From an uncultured Porphyromonadaceae bacterium (GTDB lineage: Bacteria; Bacteroidota; Bacteroidia; Bacteroidales; Paludibacteraceae): 39,798 bases of DNA. Below, one piece after another: positions 32,137 through 39,798 of the stretch. Within the stretch, counting starts at the first letter, position 1. Each line of letters starts with the position of its first letter. Location: assembly GCA_949285425.1 (NCBI GenBank), contig CASEAJ010000045.1:1-39798 (forward strand), given 5' to 3'. The position numbers and the translations under genes are program-made. The notes beneath the pieces are model-generated. The model was not told where the DNA came from and did no database searches. It saw only the letters and a program-made list of their open reading frames with translations.

Positions 32137-32553
32137 ATGAGTCAAACGATAGAACATACCGGAAGAATACAGCGCATCGACGGAACTTCGGTTCAGGTAT
32201 TGATTACCCAGCACTCTGCTTGCAGCGGGTGTCATGCCAAATCGGCGTGTACCGTTTCGGACTCGGCCGAAAAACTGGTCGATGCGGAGACCGATGACAC
32301 TTCGTTGCAGGTGGGCGATGAGGTGTTGGTTTGTGCCCGTCGCTCGTCGGGTATGTTGGCCGTGTTGTTGGCCTTTGTTGTTCCATTCTTGCTTATTCTG
32401 TTGGTTCTTGTTGTGTTGCGTGCCTTTGTCGATAATGAAGCACTCACCGGGACCATCGCCTTGGCTTCGCTTGTTCCCTATTATGTAACATTGTCATTGT
32501 TCAGAAGTCGCTTGAAGTCGACTTTTCGTTTTTATGTGAAGAAATTATCTTGA
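32137..32553 (+). CDS. rseC: RseC-like protein heading the Rnf operon
   Basis: ATG 32137 is preferred over an upstream in-frame start at 31960 that would run through the hairpin and promoter. The 138-residue product has the RseC/SoxR-reducing-system pattern: an N-terminal Cys cluster (HSACSGCHAKSACTV), then two hydrophobic helices (VLLAFVVPFLLILLVLVVL, IALASLVPYYVTLSLF). In E. coli, RseC works with Rsx to keep SoxR reduced, and in Bacteroidetes this gene is a regular first member of rnf operons. Its stop lies 7 bases before rnfB. Confidence 0.88.
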   Translation: MSQTIEHTGRIQRIDGTSVQVLITQHSACSGCHAKSACTVSDSAEKLVDAETDDTSLQVGDEVLVCARRSSGMLAVLLAFVVPFLLILLVLVVLRAFVDNEALTGTIALASLVPYYVTLSLFRSRLKSTFRFYVKKLS

Positions 32554-32560
32554 TAGAGTT

Positions 32561-33472
32561 ATGAATATAATTGTAATATCTTTGGTTACGTTGGGAGTGA
32601 TTGGCGCATTGGCAGCCATCATTCTGTTTTTTGTGGCAAAAAAGTTTTATGTGTATGAAGATCCCCGCATTGATGAGGTGGAGGCCGTGTTGCCAGGTGC
32701 CAACTGTGGGGGATGCGGTTATCCGGGCTGTCATGGCTTTGCCGATGCGTGTGTGAAAGCCGATGATTTGGGCAAAATGCTGTGTCCGGTAGGAGGTGCG
32801 CCGACTATGGAAAAGGTAGGTGCCATTTTGGGAAAGACAGCCGCTGCGGCAGAACCCTTGGTTGCAGTGGTGCGTTGTAACGGTACATGCGAACATCGTC
32901 CGCGTACGAATGAGTACAATGGTGTGAAAAGTTGTGCTATCGCCCATAATCTGTATGGGGGCGAAACCGGCTGTTCGTTCGGCTGTCTTGGCATGGGCGA
33001 CTGTGAAGTGGCTTGTAAATTTGATGCTTTGCACATCAATCCGGAAACAGGCATGCCTGAGATAGACGAGGACAAATGTACTTCGTGTGGTGCTTGTGTG
33101 AAGGCTTGTCCGCGTCTGCTTATAGAACTTCGCAAGAAAGGACCGAAATCGCGCCGCGTGTATGTGGCTTGCCGGAACAAAGAAAAAGGGGCAGTGGCCA
33201 AAAAGGCCTGTGAAACTGCTTGTATCGGTTGTTCTAAGTGTGCGAAAGTATGTGCTTTCGATGCCATTACCGTGGCCGACAATCTGGCTTACATTGATTC
33301 GCAGAAATGTCGCTTGTGCCGTAAGTGCGTGAGTGAATGTCCTACGGGAGCAATTGTTGAAGTGAATTTTCCTCCAAGAAAAGAGCCCCAGGCTCAGCCG
33401 TCGGCTGAAAATGAAGTGAAAACGGATGTGAAACCGGTTTCGGCCGCAAATGCAGAGAACGAAATTAAATAG
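32561..33472 (+). CDS. rnfB: Rnf complex subunit B (ferredoxin-type)
   Basis: The 303-residue protein has one N-terminal membrane helix, then the Fe-S motif GANCGGCGYPGCHGFADAC, and several 4Fe-4S sites: CTSCGACVKACP, CIGCSKCAKVCAFDA and CRLCRKCVSECPTGA. It passes electrons from ferredoxin into the complex. The C-terminus is a low-complexity charged tail. This arrangement, with several clusters and a tail, is typical of Bacteroidetes RnfB and longer than the enterobacterial form. Confidence 0.95.
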   Translation: MNIIVISLVTLGVIGALAAIILFFVAKKFYVYEDPRIDEVEAVLPGANCGGCGYPGCHGFADACVKADDLGKMLCPVGGAPTMEKVGAILGKTAAAAEPLVAVVRCNGTCEHRPRTNEYNGVKSCAIAHNLYGGETGCSFGCLGMGDCEVACKFDALHINPETGMPEIDEDKCTSCGACVKACPRLLIELRKKGPKSRRVYVACRNKEKGAVAKKACETACIGCSKCAKVCAFDAITVADNLAYIDSQKCRLCRKCVSECPTGAIVEVNFPPRKEPQAQPSAENEVKTDVKPVSAANAENEIK

Positions 33473-33526
33473 AAACCAACTTGTCGGCTTTTATCAGGGA
33501 GCCGGCTTGTTTACTGTATAAACATT

Positions 33527-34867
33527 ATGAAGACATTTAAAATAGGTGGCGTTCATCCGGCAGAAAACAAGTTCTCGGCCGGTAAGCGTATTGTTGATAC
33601 GCCGCTTCCCAAACAGGTGATTATTCCTTTGGCCGCTTACATTGGCAAACCGAGTGTGCCGGTGGTGGCAAAAGGCGATGTGGTTAAAGTCGGACAGTTG
33701 GTGGGGCAGGCCGATGGCTTTGTGTCGTCCAACGTACATTCTTCCGTGTCAGGAAAAGTGGTGAAAATAGAACCGGCGTTGGATGCTTCTGGCTATAAGC
33801 GTATGTCCATGTTCATTGATGTGGAAGGCGATGAATGGTTGGAAACCATAGACCGTTCTACCGAATTGATTCGTGAATGCAAACTGACCCGCGAAGAAAT
33901 TGTGAAAAAAATAGCCGATGCCGGTATTGTGGGACTGGGAGGTGCTACCTTCCCGGCTCATGTGAAGTTGACCCCTCCTCCTGGTAAAAAAGCAGAGGTG
34001 CTTATTATCAATGCGGTGGAATGTGAACCTTACCTCACATGTGACCATGAACTGATGATGGAGCACTGCGAGGAAATATTGGTAGGAATCAGTATATTGA
34101 TGAAGGCTTTGCAGGTAAGTCGTGCCGTGATTGGCATAGAAAACAACAAGCCCGATGCCATTGCCTTGTTCCAACGGCAGATACAGGTGCTTTCGTTTGA
34201 TGGCATTGAAGTGCAGCCGTTGAAGGTGAAATATCCGCAGGGAGGTGAAAAGCAACTGATTGATGCAGTGACTGGTCGTCAGGTGCCGAGTGGGGCATTG
34301 CCTATTGAAGTCGGTGCTGTAGTGCAGAATGTGGGTACTACGTTTGCCATTTATGAAGCGGTACAGAAGAACAAGCCGTTGATTGACCGTATAGTCACTA
34401 TCACCGGGAAATCGATGTTGAATCCGGGTAATTATCGTGTGCGCTTGGGAACACCTCTTAAAAATGTGGTGGAACAGGCCGGAGGCATTCCTGAAGACAC
34501 GGGAAAAATCGTTGCCGGCGGACCGATGATGGGTCGTGCGGTGACGAGTCTTGACATCCCGACGGCTAAAGGAAGTGCCGGAGTGCTTTTCCTGACCGAG
34601 AAGGAAGCCCGCCGGTTGGAACCGAAAAACTGTATTCGTTGTGCCAAGTGTGTTTCGGTATGTCCCATGGGACTGGAACCTTTCCTGTTGGCACGGCAGA
34701 GCGACCGTCATATGTGGGATGAGCTGGAAACGAATAGGGTGTATGATTGCATAGAATGTGGCAGTTGTAGCTATACCTGTCCGGCCAACCGTCCCTTGCT
34801 CGACAATATCCGATACGGGAAAGTAACGGTCATGGGCATTATGCGCCAAAGGAATGTGAAGAAATAA
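33527..34867 (+). CDS. rnfC: Rnf complex subunit C
   Basis: The 446-residue protein carries NADH/FMN-binding regions similar to NuoF (GIVGLGGATFPAHVKLTPPP, NAVECEPYLTCDHELM). Near its end are two 4Fe-4S sites, CIRCAKCVSVCPMGLEP and CIECGSCSYTCPANRP. RnfC is the peripheral subunit that exchanges electrons with NAD. Length is normal. It lies 54 bases after rnfB; a short inverted repeat (AGCCGGCT-like) lies in that gap. Confidence 0.96.
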   Translation: MKTFKIGGVHPAENKFSAGKRIVDTPLPKQVIIPLAAYIGKPSVPVVAKGDVVKVGQLVGQADGFVSSNVHSSVSGKVVKIEPALDASGYKRMSMFIDVEGDEWLETIDRSTELIRECKLTREEIVKKIADAGIVGLGGATFPAHVKLTPPPGKKAEVLIINAVECEPYLTCDHELMMEHCEEILVGISILMKALQVSRAVIGIENNKPDAIALFQRQIQVLSFDGIEVQPLKVKYPQGGEKQLIDAVTGRQVPSGALPIEVGAVVQNVGTTFAIYEAVQKNKPLIDRIVTITGKSMLNPGNYRVRLGTPLKNVVEQAGGIPEDTGKIVAGGPMMGRAVTSLDIPTAKGSAGVLFLTEKEARRLEPKNCIRCAKCVSVCPMGLEPFLLARQSDRHMWDELETNRVYDCIECGSCSYTCPANRPLLDNIRYGKVTVMGIMRQRNVKK

Positions 34868-34892
34868 TAAGATGTTGGATTTTTAGAAAAAT

Positions 34893-35870
34893 ATGGATAG
34901 TATGAATAAGTTACTTATTTCACCGGCACCACACATTCACAGCGGCGATTCCGTGTCGAAAAACATGTATGGTGTGATTATCGCACTGATACCGGCTTAT
35001 CTGACCGCACTCTACTTTTTCGGGCTGGGTGCCTTGATTGTGAGTGTTACGGCGGTGGTTTCATGTGTGTTGTTTGAATATCTCATACAGCGCTACCTCT
35101 TGAAGGGGGAAAGCACCATCTACGATGGTTCGGCGGTGCTTACCGGTTTGCTGCTTTCGTTCAACTTGCCTTCAAACCTGCCGATATGGATTGTGGTGGT
35201 TGGGGCACTGGTCGCCATAGGCGTAGGCAAAATGAGTTTCGGCGGCTTGGGCAACAATCCGTTCAATCCGGCTTTGGTAGGACGTGTGTTTTTGCTTATT
35301 TCTTTCCCTGTACAGATGACGACTTGGCCTCGTCCGATGCCGTTGAACATGCATTATCTTGATGCGGAAACAGGTGCTACTCCTCTTGCATTCCTGAAAG
35401 GGGGAGCTTTTGAAGACTTGCCTGCTCACATGGATCTGTTGCTCGGCAACATTGGAGGTTCGCTCGGTGAGGTGTCGGCCATTGCTTTGCTGATAGGGCT
35501 GGTTTATTTGTTGGTACGTAAAATCATTACCTGGCACATTCCGGTGAGTATATTGGTTACGGTTTTGGTGTTTACGGGCATTTTGCATGCCGTGAATCCC
35601 GACATGTACGCATCGCCTTTGGTACATTTGCTCACGGGAGGTTTGCTGTTGGGTGCCATTTTCATGGCAACGGACTACGTGACTTCACCCATGAGCCATG
35701 TAGGCATGATTGTCTACGGCATTGGCATTGGGGTGATAACGGTGGTTATTCGTGTGTTCGGAGCCTATCCGGAAGGTATGTCGTTTGCCATTCTCATTAT
35801 GAATGCCTTCACTCCGCTCATTAATACCTACATAAAACCCAAAAGGTTCGGAGAAAAGAAAAAACAATAA
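34893..35870 (+). CDS. rnfD: Rnf complex subunit D
   Basis: The 325-residue membrane protein has about nine hydrophobic segments. It includes the FMN-attachment region GAIFMATDYVTSPMSHVG, in which a Thr is the expected flavin-linked residue, and GNNPFNPALVGRVFLLISFP, a family signature. It takes part in ion transport across the membrane. ATG 34893 or ATG 34902 could be the start; the former gives MDSMNKLLISPAPHIHSGDS. Confidence 0.95.
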   Translation: MDSMNKLLISPAPHIHSGDSVSKNMYGVIIALIPAYLTALYFFGLGALIVSVTAVVSCVLFEYLIQRYLLKGESTIYDGSAVLTGLLLSFNLPSNLPIWIVVVGALVAIGVGKMSFGGLGNNPFNPALVGRVFLLISFPVQMTTWPRPMPLNMHYLDAETGATPLAFLKGGAFEDLPAHMDLLLGNIGGSLGEVSAIALLIGLVYLLVRKIITWHIPVSILVTVLVFTGILHAVNPDMYASPLVHLLTGGLLLGAIFMATDYVTSPMSHVGMIVYGIGIGVITVVIRVFGAYPEGMSFAILIMNAFTPLINTYIKPKRFGEKKKQ

Positions 35871-35941
35871 ATCGAATGTGCTGATATGCAGATAAAAGAG
35901 GCAATAATCAGCATGTTGACACATTAGTACATGAATTTCTT

Positions 35942-36562
35942 ATGGCAAAATTAGAATCGAGTTTTAAGAATATGGTGTTGGTGCTTACAGGCATCACCCT
36001 TTTTGCTGCGGCTACGTTGTCATCTGTGTATACGCTGACCAAGGCTCCGATTGAGGCAGCCAAAACAGCCAAGCAGCAGAACGCTATAAAAGAGGTACTC
36101 CCGCCTTTTGAAACATTGGCTGAAGCCGATACGGTTGCTTTGGACAATGTCGGAGACTTTGTGATTTACAAGGCATACAAGGGAGAAGGACAGTTTGTTG
36201 GAGCGGCTGTCGAGTCGTTTTCCAACAATGCTTTCGGTGGAAGCATAAAGGTCATGGTCGGCTTTGACGCAGCTGGTAACATTGTTGATTATTCTGTTCT
36301 TGAACAGAAGGAAACTCCCGGACTTGGTACCAAAATGACCGACTGGTTCAAGACTGACAAGGGTGCACAGAACATCAAAGGAAAAAATCCGGCGGTAAAT
36401 AATCTGACCGTATCGAAAGATGGGGGAGAAGTTGATGCCATTACGGCGGCAACCATTAGTTCGAGGGCTTTTCTTGAAGCGGTACGTAATGCTTATGCCG
36501 TTTATGCAAACCATCCGGATGCGGTTGACACACACAGCGGTGCAACGGCAAAGGCTCAATAA
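35942..36562 (+). CDS. rnfG: Rnf complex subunit G
   Basis: The 206-residue protein has one N-terminal membrane helix and a periplasmic FMN-binding domain. The covalent FMN site is the Thr in DAITAATISSRAF; GLGTKMTDWFK and FGGSIKVMVGFDAAGNIVDY are conserved. The C-terminal tail (DTHSGATAKAQ) is unstructured. It lies 71 bases after rnfD. Confidence 0.94.
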   Translation: MAKLESSFKNMVLVLTGITLFAAATLSSVYTLTKAPIEAAKTAKQQNAIKEVLPPFETLAEADTVALDNVGDFVIYKAYKGEGQFVGAAVESFSNNAFGGSIKVMVGFDAAGNIVDYSVLEQKETPGLGTKMTDWFKTDKGAQNIKGKNPAVNNLTVSKDGGEVDAITAATISSRAFLEAVRNAYAVYANHPDAVDTHSGATAKAQ

Positions 36563-36596
36563 ACTGAATGTAGTATGAATGAAAAAGATATAGTAT

Positions 36597-37193
36597 ATGA
36601 GCAACAATAATTCAAATCTGAAAGTTCTTCTTAATGGACTGATAACGGAAAATCCGACGTTTGTGCTGCTGCTTGGGATGTGTCCTACGCTGGGAACGAC
36701 TTCATCGGCTATCAACGGTCTGGGTATGGGGCTGGCCACTACGTTTGTGCTGGTGTGCTCCAATATGGTGATTTCTTTGTTGAAGAATATTATTCCCGAT
36801 AAGGTGCGCATCCCTGCGTTTATCGTGGTTATTGCCACTTTCGTAACCGTGGTTGACATGATGATGCAGGCTTACGTGCAGTCGCTGTATGCCAGCCTCG
36901 GGCTGTTCATTCCGCTGATTGTGGTAAACTGTATTGTGTTGGGGCGTGCCGAAGCATTTGCTGCCAAAAATAATGTTGTGCGTTCTATGTTTGATGGTTT
37001 GGGCTGTGGACTTGGTTTTACGTTTGCCCTTACTTTGTTGGGAGCCGTGCGCGAGTTCCTGGGAACGGGCAAGGTGTTCAGCCTGTCGGTCTTTCCCGAA
37101 AACTACGGCATGCTTGTGTTTGTGTTGGCTCCCGGAGCGTTCATAACGTTGGGATATCTTATCGCCCTGATCAACAAGTTGAGAAAGGCTTGA
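36597..37193 (+). CDS. rnfE: Rnf complex subunit E
   Basis: The 198-residue integral membrane protein has six hydrophobic segments and the signatures NPTFVLLLGMCPTLGTTSSA and VVNCIVLGRAEAFAAKN. It is paired with RnfA, its distant homologue with opposite topology; together they bind a membrane-embedded Fe-S cluster in characterised complexes (Cys in LGMCP and VNCIV). The tail is typical. Confidence 0.95.
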   Translation: MSNNNSNLKVLLNGLITENPTFVLLLGMCPTLGTTSSAINGLGMGLATTFVLVCSNMVISLLKNIIPDKVRIPAFIVVIATFVTVVDMMMQAYVQSLYASLGLFIPLIVVNCIVLGRAEAFAAKNNVVRSMFDGLGCGLGFTFALTLLGAVREFLGTGKVFSLSVFPENYGMLVFVLAPGAFITLGYLIALINKLRKA

Positions 37194-37221
37194 TGTCTAA
37201 CTTGCTAAATATATTTTAATT

Positions 37222-37794
37222 ATGACATACATTCTTATCTTTATCAGCGCGGTCTTTGTCAATAACATTGTATTGGCGCAGTTCCTGGGAATATGCCCCT
37301 TCCTTGGAGTTTCCAAGAAAATTGATACCGCTTTGGGTATGAGCGGTGCGGTTGCTTTTGTAATGACCATTGCGACCATCTTCACTTACATCATTCAGAA
37401 AACGATTCTCGACCCGTTCCAAATCGGCTTCTTGCAGACCATAGTATTCATTCTGATTATTGCGGCTTTGGTACAGTTGGTAGAAATTATCCTGAAAAAG
37501 ATTTCTCCTGCTTTGTATCAGGCTTTGGGTGTGTTTTTGCCGCTTATTACAACTAACTGTACCATTCTGGGGGTTGCCATTATGGTTATTCAGAAAAATT
37601 TTAATCTGTTGGAAAGCGTGGTTTTTGCCATTTCCACTGCAATTGGTTTTGGATTGGCTTTGGTACTTTTCGCCGGCATTCGCGAACAGTTGAGCATGGT
37701 GAAACTGCCTAAGGGAATGGAAGGTACACCAATAGCCTTGCTTACGGCCGGTTTGTTGGCTATGGCATTCATGGGCTTCTCGGGCATTGTGTAA
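37222..37794 (+). CDS. rnfA: Rnf complex subunit A
   Basis: The 190-residue membrane protein starts [20 protein letters not shown] and has the RnfA signature [20 protein letters not shown] and [16 protein letters not shown], with Cys residues matching those in RnfE. It completes rseC-rnfBCDGEA, the usual Bacteroidetes order. No strong terminator follows; the tRNA promoter begins 27 bases later. Confidence 0.96.
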   Translation: MTYILIFISAVFVNNIVLAQFLGICPFLGVSKKIDTALGMSGAVAFVMTIATIFTYIIQKTILDPFQIGFLQTIVFILIIAALVQLVEIILKKISPALYQALGVFLPLITTNCTILGVAIMVIQKNFNLLESVVFAISTAIGFGLALVLFAGIREQLSMVKLPKGMEGTPIALLTAGLLAMAFMGFSGIV

Positions 37795-37820
37795 AAAATG
37801 CAAATAAAAAGGCAGTGCGT

Positions 37821-37852
37821 TTTGCCTGAAACTAAAAAATCAATTATCTTTG
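37821..37852 (+). promoter_or_regulatory. Promoter of tRNA-Gly
   Basis: TTTG (37821-37824), a 20 bp gap and a perfect TATCTTTG (37845-37852), followed by CA, 24 bases before the tRNA. Confidence 0.75.
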
Positions 37853-37875
37853 CACGGTCAAAACATAATTGATAG

Positions 37876-37948
37876 GCGGAATTAGCTCAGTTGGTAGAGC
37901 ACAACCTTCCCAAGGTTGGGGTCGCGGGTTCGAGTCCCGTTTTCCGCT
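37876..37948 (+). tRNA. tRNA-Gly (anticodon CCC)
   Basis: Cloverleaf: acceptor GCGGAAT with TTTCCGC, D arm GCTCAGTTGGTAGAGC, anticodon stem CAACC/GGTTG with loop TTCCCAA (anticodon CCC, reads GGG), T arm GCGGG/CCCGT with loop TTCGAGT, and discriminator T73. The CCA end is not encoded. Position 7 pairs T with T, a mismatch at the inner end of the acceptor stem. Confidence 0.95.
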
Positions 37949-37955
37949 CAACAGC

Positions 37956-37996
37956 AGGTGAGCCGGATGGTTGTTGAACCGTCCGGCTCACTTGTT
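37956..37996 (+). terminator. Terminator after tRNA-Gly
   Basis: GTGAGCCGGA (37958-37967) pairs with TCCGGCTCAC (37982-37991); the inner GGTT/GAACC also pairs, and TTGTTCTTT follows. Confidence 0.8.
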
Positions 37997-38069
37997 CTTT
38001 ATACATGTGTTTTGTTGTATGTTTTTCTCTCACTTATGCCCCATGTTCGGAGAAAGGAGGGTGGGAGAG

Positions 38070-39428
38070 TTAATAGAAGTGACGTTCCTGCAGTTTCTTG
38101 TATTGTTTTCTGAAGCGGAAAATGAGCTGTATTGCAGCTATGGAAAGTCCGAAGATAAACCCAATCCACAATCCTCCAGGCCCCATGCCGAGAACAAAGG
38201 CCAAAAGATAACCTACGGGCAGGTTGATGACAATATAGGAAAGGAAGGCGACCAGCATGATTTTTTTCACATCCTGTATGCCGCGCAAAATGCCGATGGT
38301 GATATTCTGCAAACCGTCCGAAAATTGGAATGCGGCAACGAATATGAGCAGATATGAAGCGACACGCAATGCATCGGGATCGCTGGTGAAGATACGGGCT
38401 ATGGGTTCGCGCAGGGTGATGAACATGATTGCGGTGAAAGTGTTCCACATGAGCCCCAGGTGGTAGGATGCATAAGCCGCTCTTTTCAGTTCGGTCATGT
38501 CGCCTCGGCCATATTCATGGCTGATGCGGATGGTGGTCGCCGAGCTGAGTCCGACAAGAATCATGAATGCGAAGTTCGATACGGTCATGGCAATCTGGTT
38601 ACCGGCTATGACCGATGTACCCAGCCAACCCATCATGATGGAAGTCAGTGCGAAGGCGCTCCCCTCCATAAGCATTTGCAATGCTATGGGTGCGCCGACC
38701 TTGAGCAGTGCTTTAATGTACTGCCAGCGGAAGAAACGAGCCTTAAAGTAGAGCAGGTAGGCTTTGAATTTCGGTGCCAGCACGAAAAAGCACACGGCAA
38801 ACAGGGGCATGCACACGCGTGAGATGAATGTGGCGAATCCCGCTCCGGCAGCTCCCATTTGCGGACAACCCCAATGGCCGTAGATGAACAGCCAGTTGAA
38901 AAATATGTTGATCAGGTTGGAGGTGATGATGATGACCATGTTCACCGTTGTGTTGCCCACCCCTTCGAGGAATTGCTTGAAACAGCAGAACAGCATGTAA
39001 GGAATGATGGACCATACCAGAAACTTGTAATAGGGAATGGCCATGTCGACCACTTCCACCGGTTGTCCCATGTGGTACATGAACGGTATGAGAGCATGCA
39101 GCAGTCCGAATGCAGCCAATGCGGCAACCAGAAACAGCACAAACGAGTTTTGAAAGTATTTTGCCGCCTCCTGCAGTCGTCCTTGTGCATATTGCTCACC
39201 CACAAGCGGGGTCAGTCCCAAAGCAATGCCGGTGGTGAAAATGAACACCATGAAAAAGACACTGCCGCCAAACGATACGGCGGCCAGCGGCAAGGCGCCC
39301 AACTGGCCCACCATGGCATTGTCAAACAACTGCACGGCCGACACACCCACCTGCGACAGCATGACCGGTGCCGCCAATTTCAACGTTTTTTTGTATTGTT
39401 CTTTGTACAGAGCTAATTGCATATGCAT
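38070..39428 (-). CDS. MATE family efflux transporter
   Basis: The 452-residue protein has about 12 hydrophobic segments and MATE motifs: LAAPVMLSQVGVSAVQLFDN, AMVGQLGALPLAAVSFGGSV, GLTPLVGEQYAQGR in the first half and VGLSSATTIRISHEYGRG in the second. It is a NorM-like antiporter that exports drugs or other cationic compounds using Na+ or H+. Two starts are possible: ATG 39428 and ATG 39422. Its promoter region has TACCTTTG on the minus strand at 39449-39456 with no strong -33. Substrate unknown. Confidence 0.93.
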   Translation of the reverse strand: MHMQLALYKEQYKKTLKLAAPVMLSQVGVSAVQLFDNAMVGQLGALPLAAVSFGGSVFFMVFIFTTGIALGLTPLVGEQYAQGRLQEAAKYFQNSFVLFLVAALAAFGLLHALIPFMYHMGQPVEVVDMAIPYYKFLVWSIIPYMLFCCFKQFLEGVGNTTVNMVIIITSNLINIFFNWLFIYGHWGCPQMGAAGAGFATFISRVCMPLFAVCFFVLAPKFKAYLLYFKARFFRWQYIKALLKVGAPIALQMLMEGSAFALTSIMMGWLGTSVIAGNQIAMTVSNFAFMILVGLSSATTIRISHEYGRGDMTELKRAAYASYHLGLMWNTFTAIMFITLREPIARIFTSDPDALRVASYLLIFVAAFQFSDGLQNITIGILRGIQDVKKIMLVAFLSYIVINLPVGYLLAFVLGMGPGGLWIGFIFGLSIAAIQLIFRFRKQYKKLQERHFY

Positions 39429-39448
39429 TGCTTTTTTTAAAAGGGGTG

Positions 39449-39456
39449 CAAAGGTA
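39449..39456 (-). promoter_or_regulatory. -7 box of the MATE gene promoter
   Basis: The minus strand reads TACCTTTG followed by CA, 21 bases before the first start codon. Palindrome array C begins about 105 bases further upstream. Confidence 0.55.
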
Positions 39457-39560
39457 GTGATTTTTACACAAATGAGAAAATATGAACGATTCTCGTCGGT
39501 TTAAGGACGTGTCAGCACATGGCAATATGACGCAAAACTGTTGTCTTTGGGCGTGTTTTT

Positions 39561-39654
39561 TTATCGTCCCACAGCTGTGATTCATTTGTTTCATTGCAAT
39601 GAGACTAATGTCCCACAGTTGTGAAACATTAGTCCCACAGCTGTGGGACGATAA
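39561..39654. repeat. Palindrome array C: diverged member with same ends and pitch
   Basis: The ends are 19 bp perfect inverted repeats (TTATCGTCCCACAGCTGTG and its complement); 13 bp of them match arrays A and B. The 94-base length equals A and B counted between the same TTATC/GATAA ends. Modules are CACAGCTGTG (39570), CATTGCAATG (39592), CACAGTTGTG (39614) and CACAGCTGTG (39636), again 22 bp apart. The spacers keep parts of the AGAC-nnnn-GTCC frame but replace the central ACGT with TAAT, ATTA or ATTT. Confidence 0.9.
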
Positions 39655-39676
39655 AAATATGTCATTTAACGAATAA

Positions 39677-39798
39677 GGTTGACTTAAAATATCTTAATGC
39701 ATAAAAGAGGTTGACTCAGATTTGACTTATGTTTATATTGGGTTGACTCGTTTGTCAACTATTCACTTGTCGGGTTGACTTTTCTGTTTGTCCGTACA
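39677..39798. repeat. GGTTGACT array at exact 32 bp pitch, running off the window
   Basis: GGTTGACT occurs at 39677, 39709, 39741 and 39773, each 32 bp after the last. The 24 bases between copies are AT-rich and not clearly alike, except for extra TTGACT (39722) and GTCAAC (39754) boxes. No gene is seen after 39428, and the array continues to the window end. Confidence 0.75.

Noticed and set aside
33749..34849. A 366-codon minus-strand open frame opposite rnfC
   Set aside because: rnfC is intact with both Fe-S motifs and fits its operon; the minus frame is a shadow.
39677..39798. Possible CRISPR array with 8-base repeats and 24-base spacers
   Set aside because: An 8-base repeat is far too short for a CRISPR repeat and extra copies of the box occur inside the spacers; better described as phased sites.

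Overview
The window comes from a chromosome of a Bacteroidales species, most likely in or near Bacteroidaceae (Bacteroides/Phocaeicola-like). This is inferred from the Bacteroidetes-type promoters (TTG, a 19-20 bp gap, then TAnnTTTG), the scarcity of Shine-Dalgarno sites outside ribosomal-protein genes, HU-like proteins of the Bacteroidetes type, a thrA fusion gene, the rseC-rnfBCDGEA order, a GH125 mannosidase, a DUF4827-glmM pair and many lipoproteins. The genus cannot be fixed from the sequence alone. No phage, plasmid, insertion sequence or CRISPR array is visible.

Layout. 1-6.9 kb is the accessory part: an HU-like gene, a BspA-type leucine-rich-repeat protein, a large secreted protein, a lipoprotein and a repeat/beta-barrel protein, with duplicated leader sequences and a broken copy of the HU gene end. 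7.1-15.4 kb is mostly housekeeping: K+/H+ antiporter, aspartokinase-homoserine dehydrogenase, FKBP-type isomerase, DUF4827 lipoprotein, GlmM and a POT/MFS transporter. 15.5-22.6 kb holds a CBM9-like protein, a YD-repeat secreted protein, an M3 peptidase, a small membrane protein, a GH125 alpha-mannosidase and a histone H1-like gene of 57 codons. 22.8-28.3 kb is a run of minus-strand core genes (bL9, bS18, bS6; FolC, Gmk, YicC; a DEAD-box helicase). 28.8-31.8 kb has a second HU-like protein with a C-terminal extension, an alkaline phosphatase and a lipocalin. 32.1-37.8 kb is a complete Rnf operon (rseC, rnfB, C, D, G, E, A), followed by tRNA-Gly(CCC) and a MATE transporter.

Working together. 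The Rnf subunits form one membrane complex that couples reduced ferredoxin/NAD+ redox to ion transport. Dcp, GH125, alkaline phosphatase and the POT transporter fit a life of degrading and importing host or dietary polymers. Three secreted proteins end in domains resembling type IX secretion sorting signals.

The main unexplained signal is non-coding. Five intergenic elements (about 142-219, 11727-11802, 16341-16436, 28641-28736, 39561-39654) share one architecture: four short palindromic modules with centres exactly 22 bp apart. Three share ends (TTATCGTCCCACA and its complement) and a fixed 94 bp core length, but their internal modules are shuffled or replaced. The other two use unrelated palindromes at the same 22 bp pitch. 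Two of the five lie directly upstream of the two HU-like genes. A separate array at the right edge repeats GGTTGACT four times at an exact 32 bp pitch.
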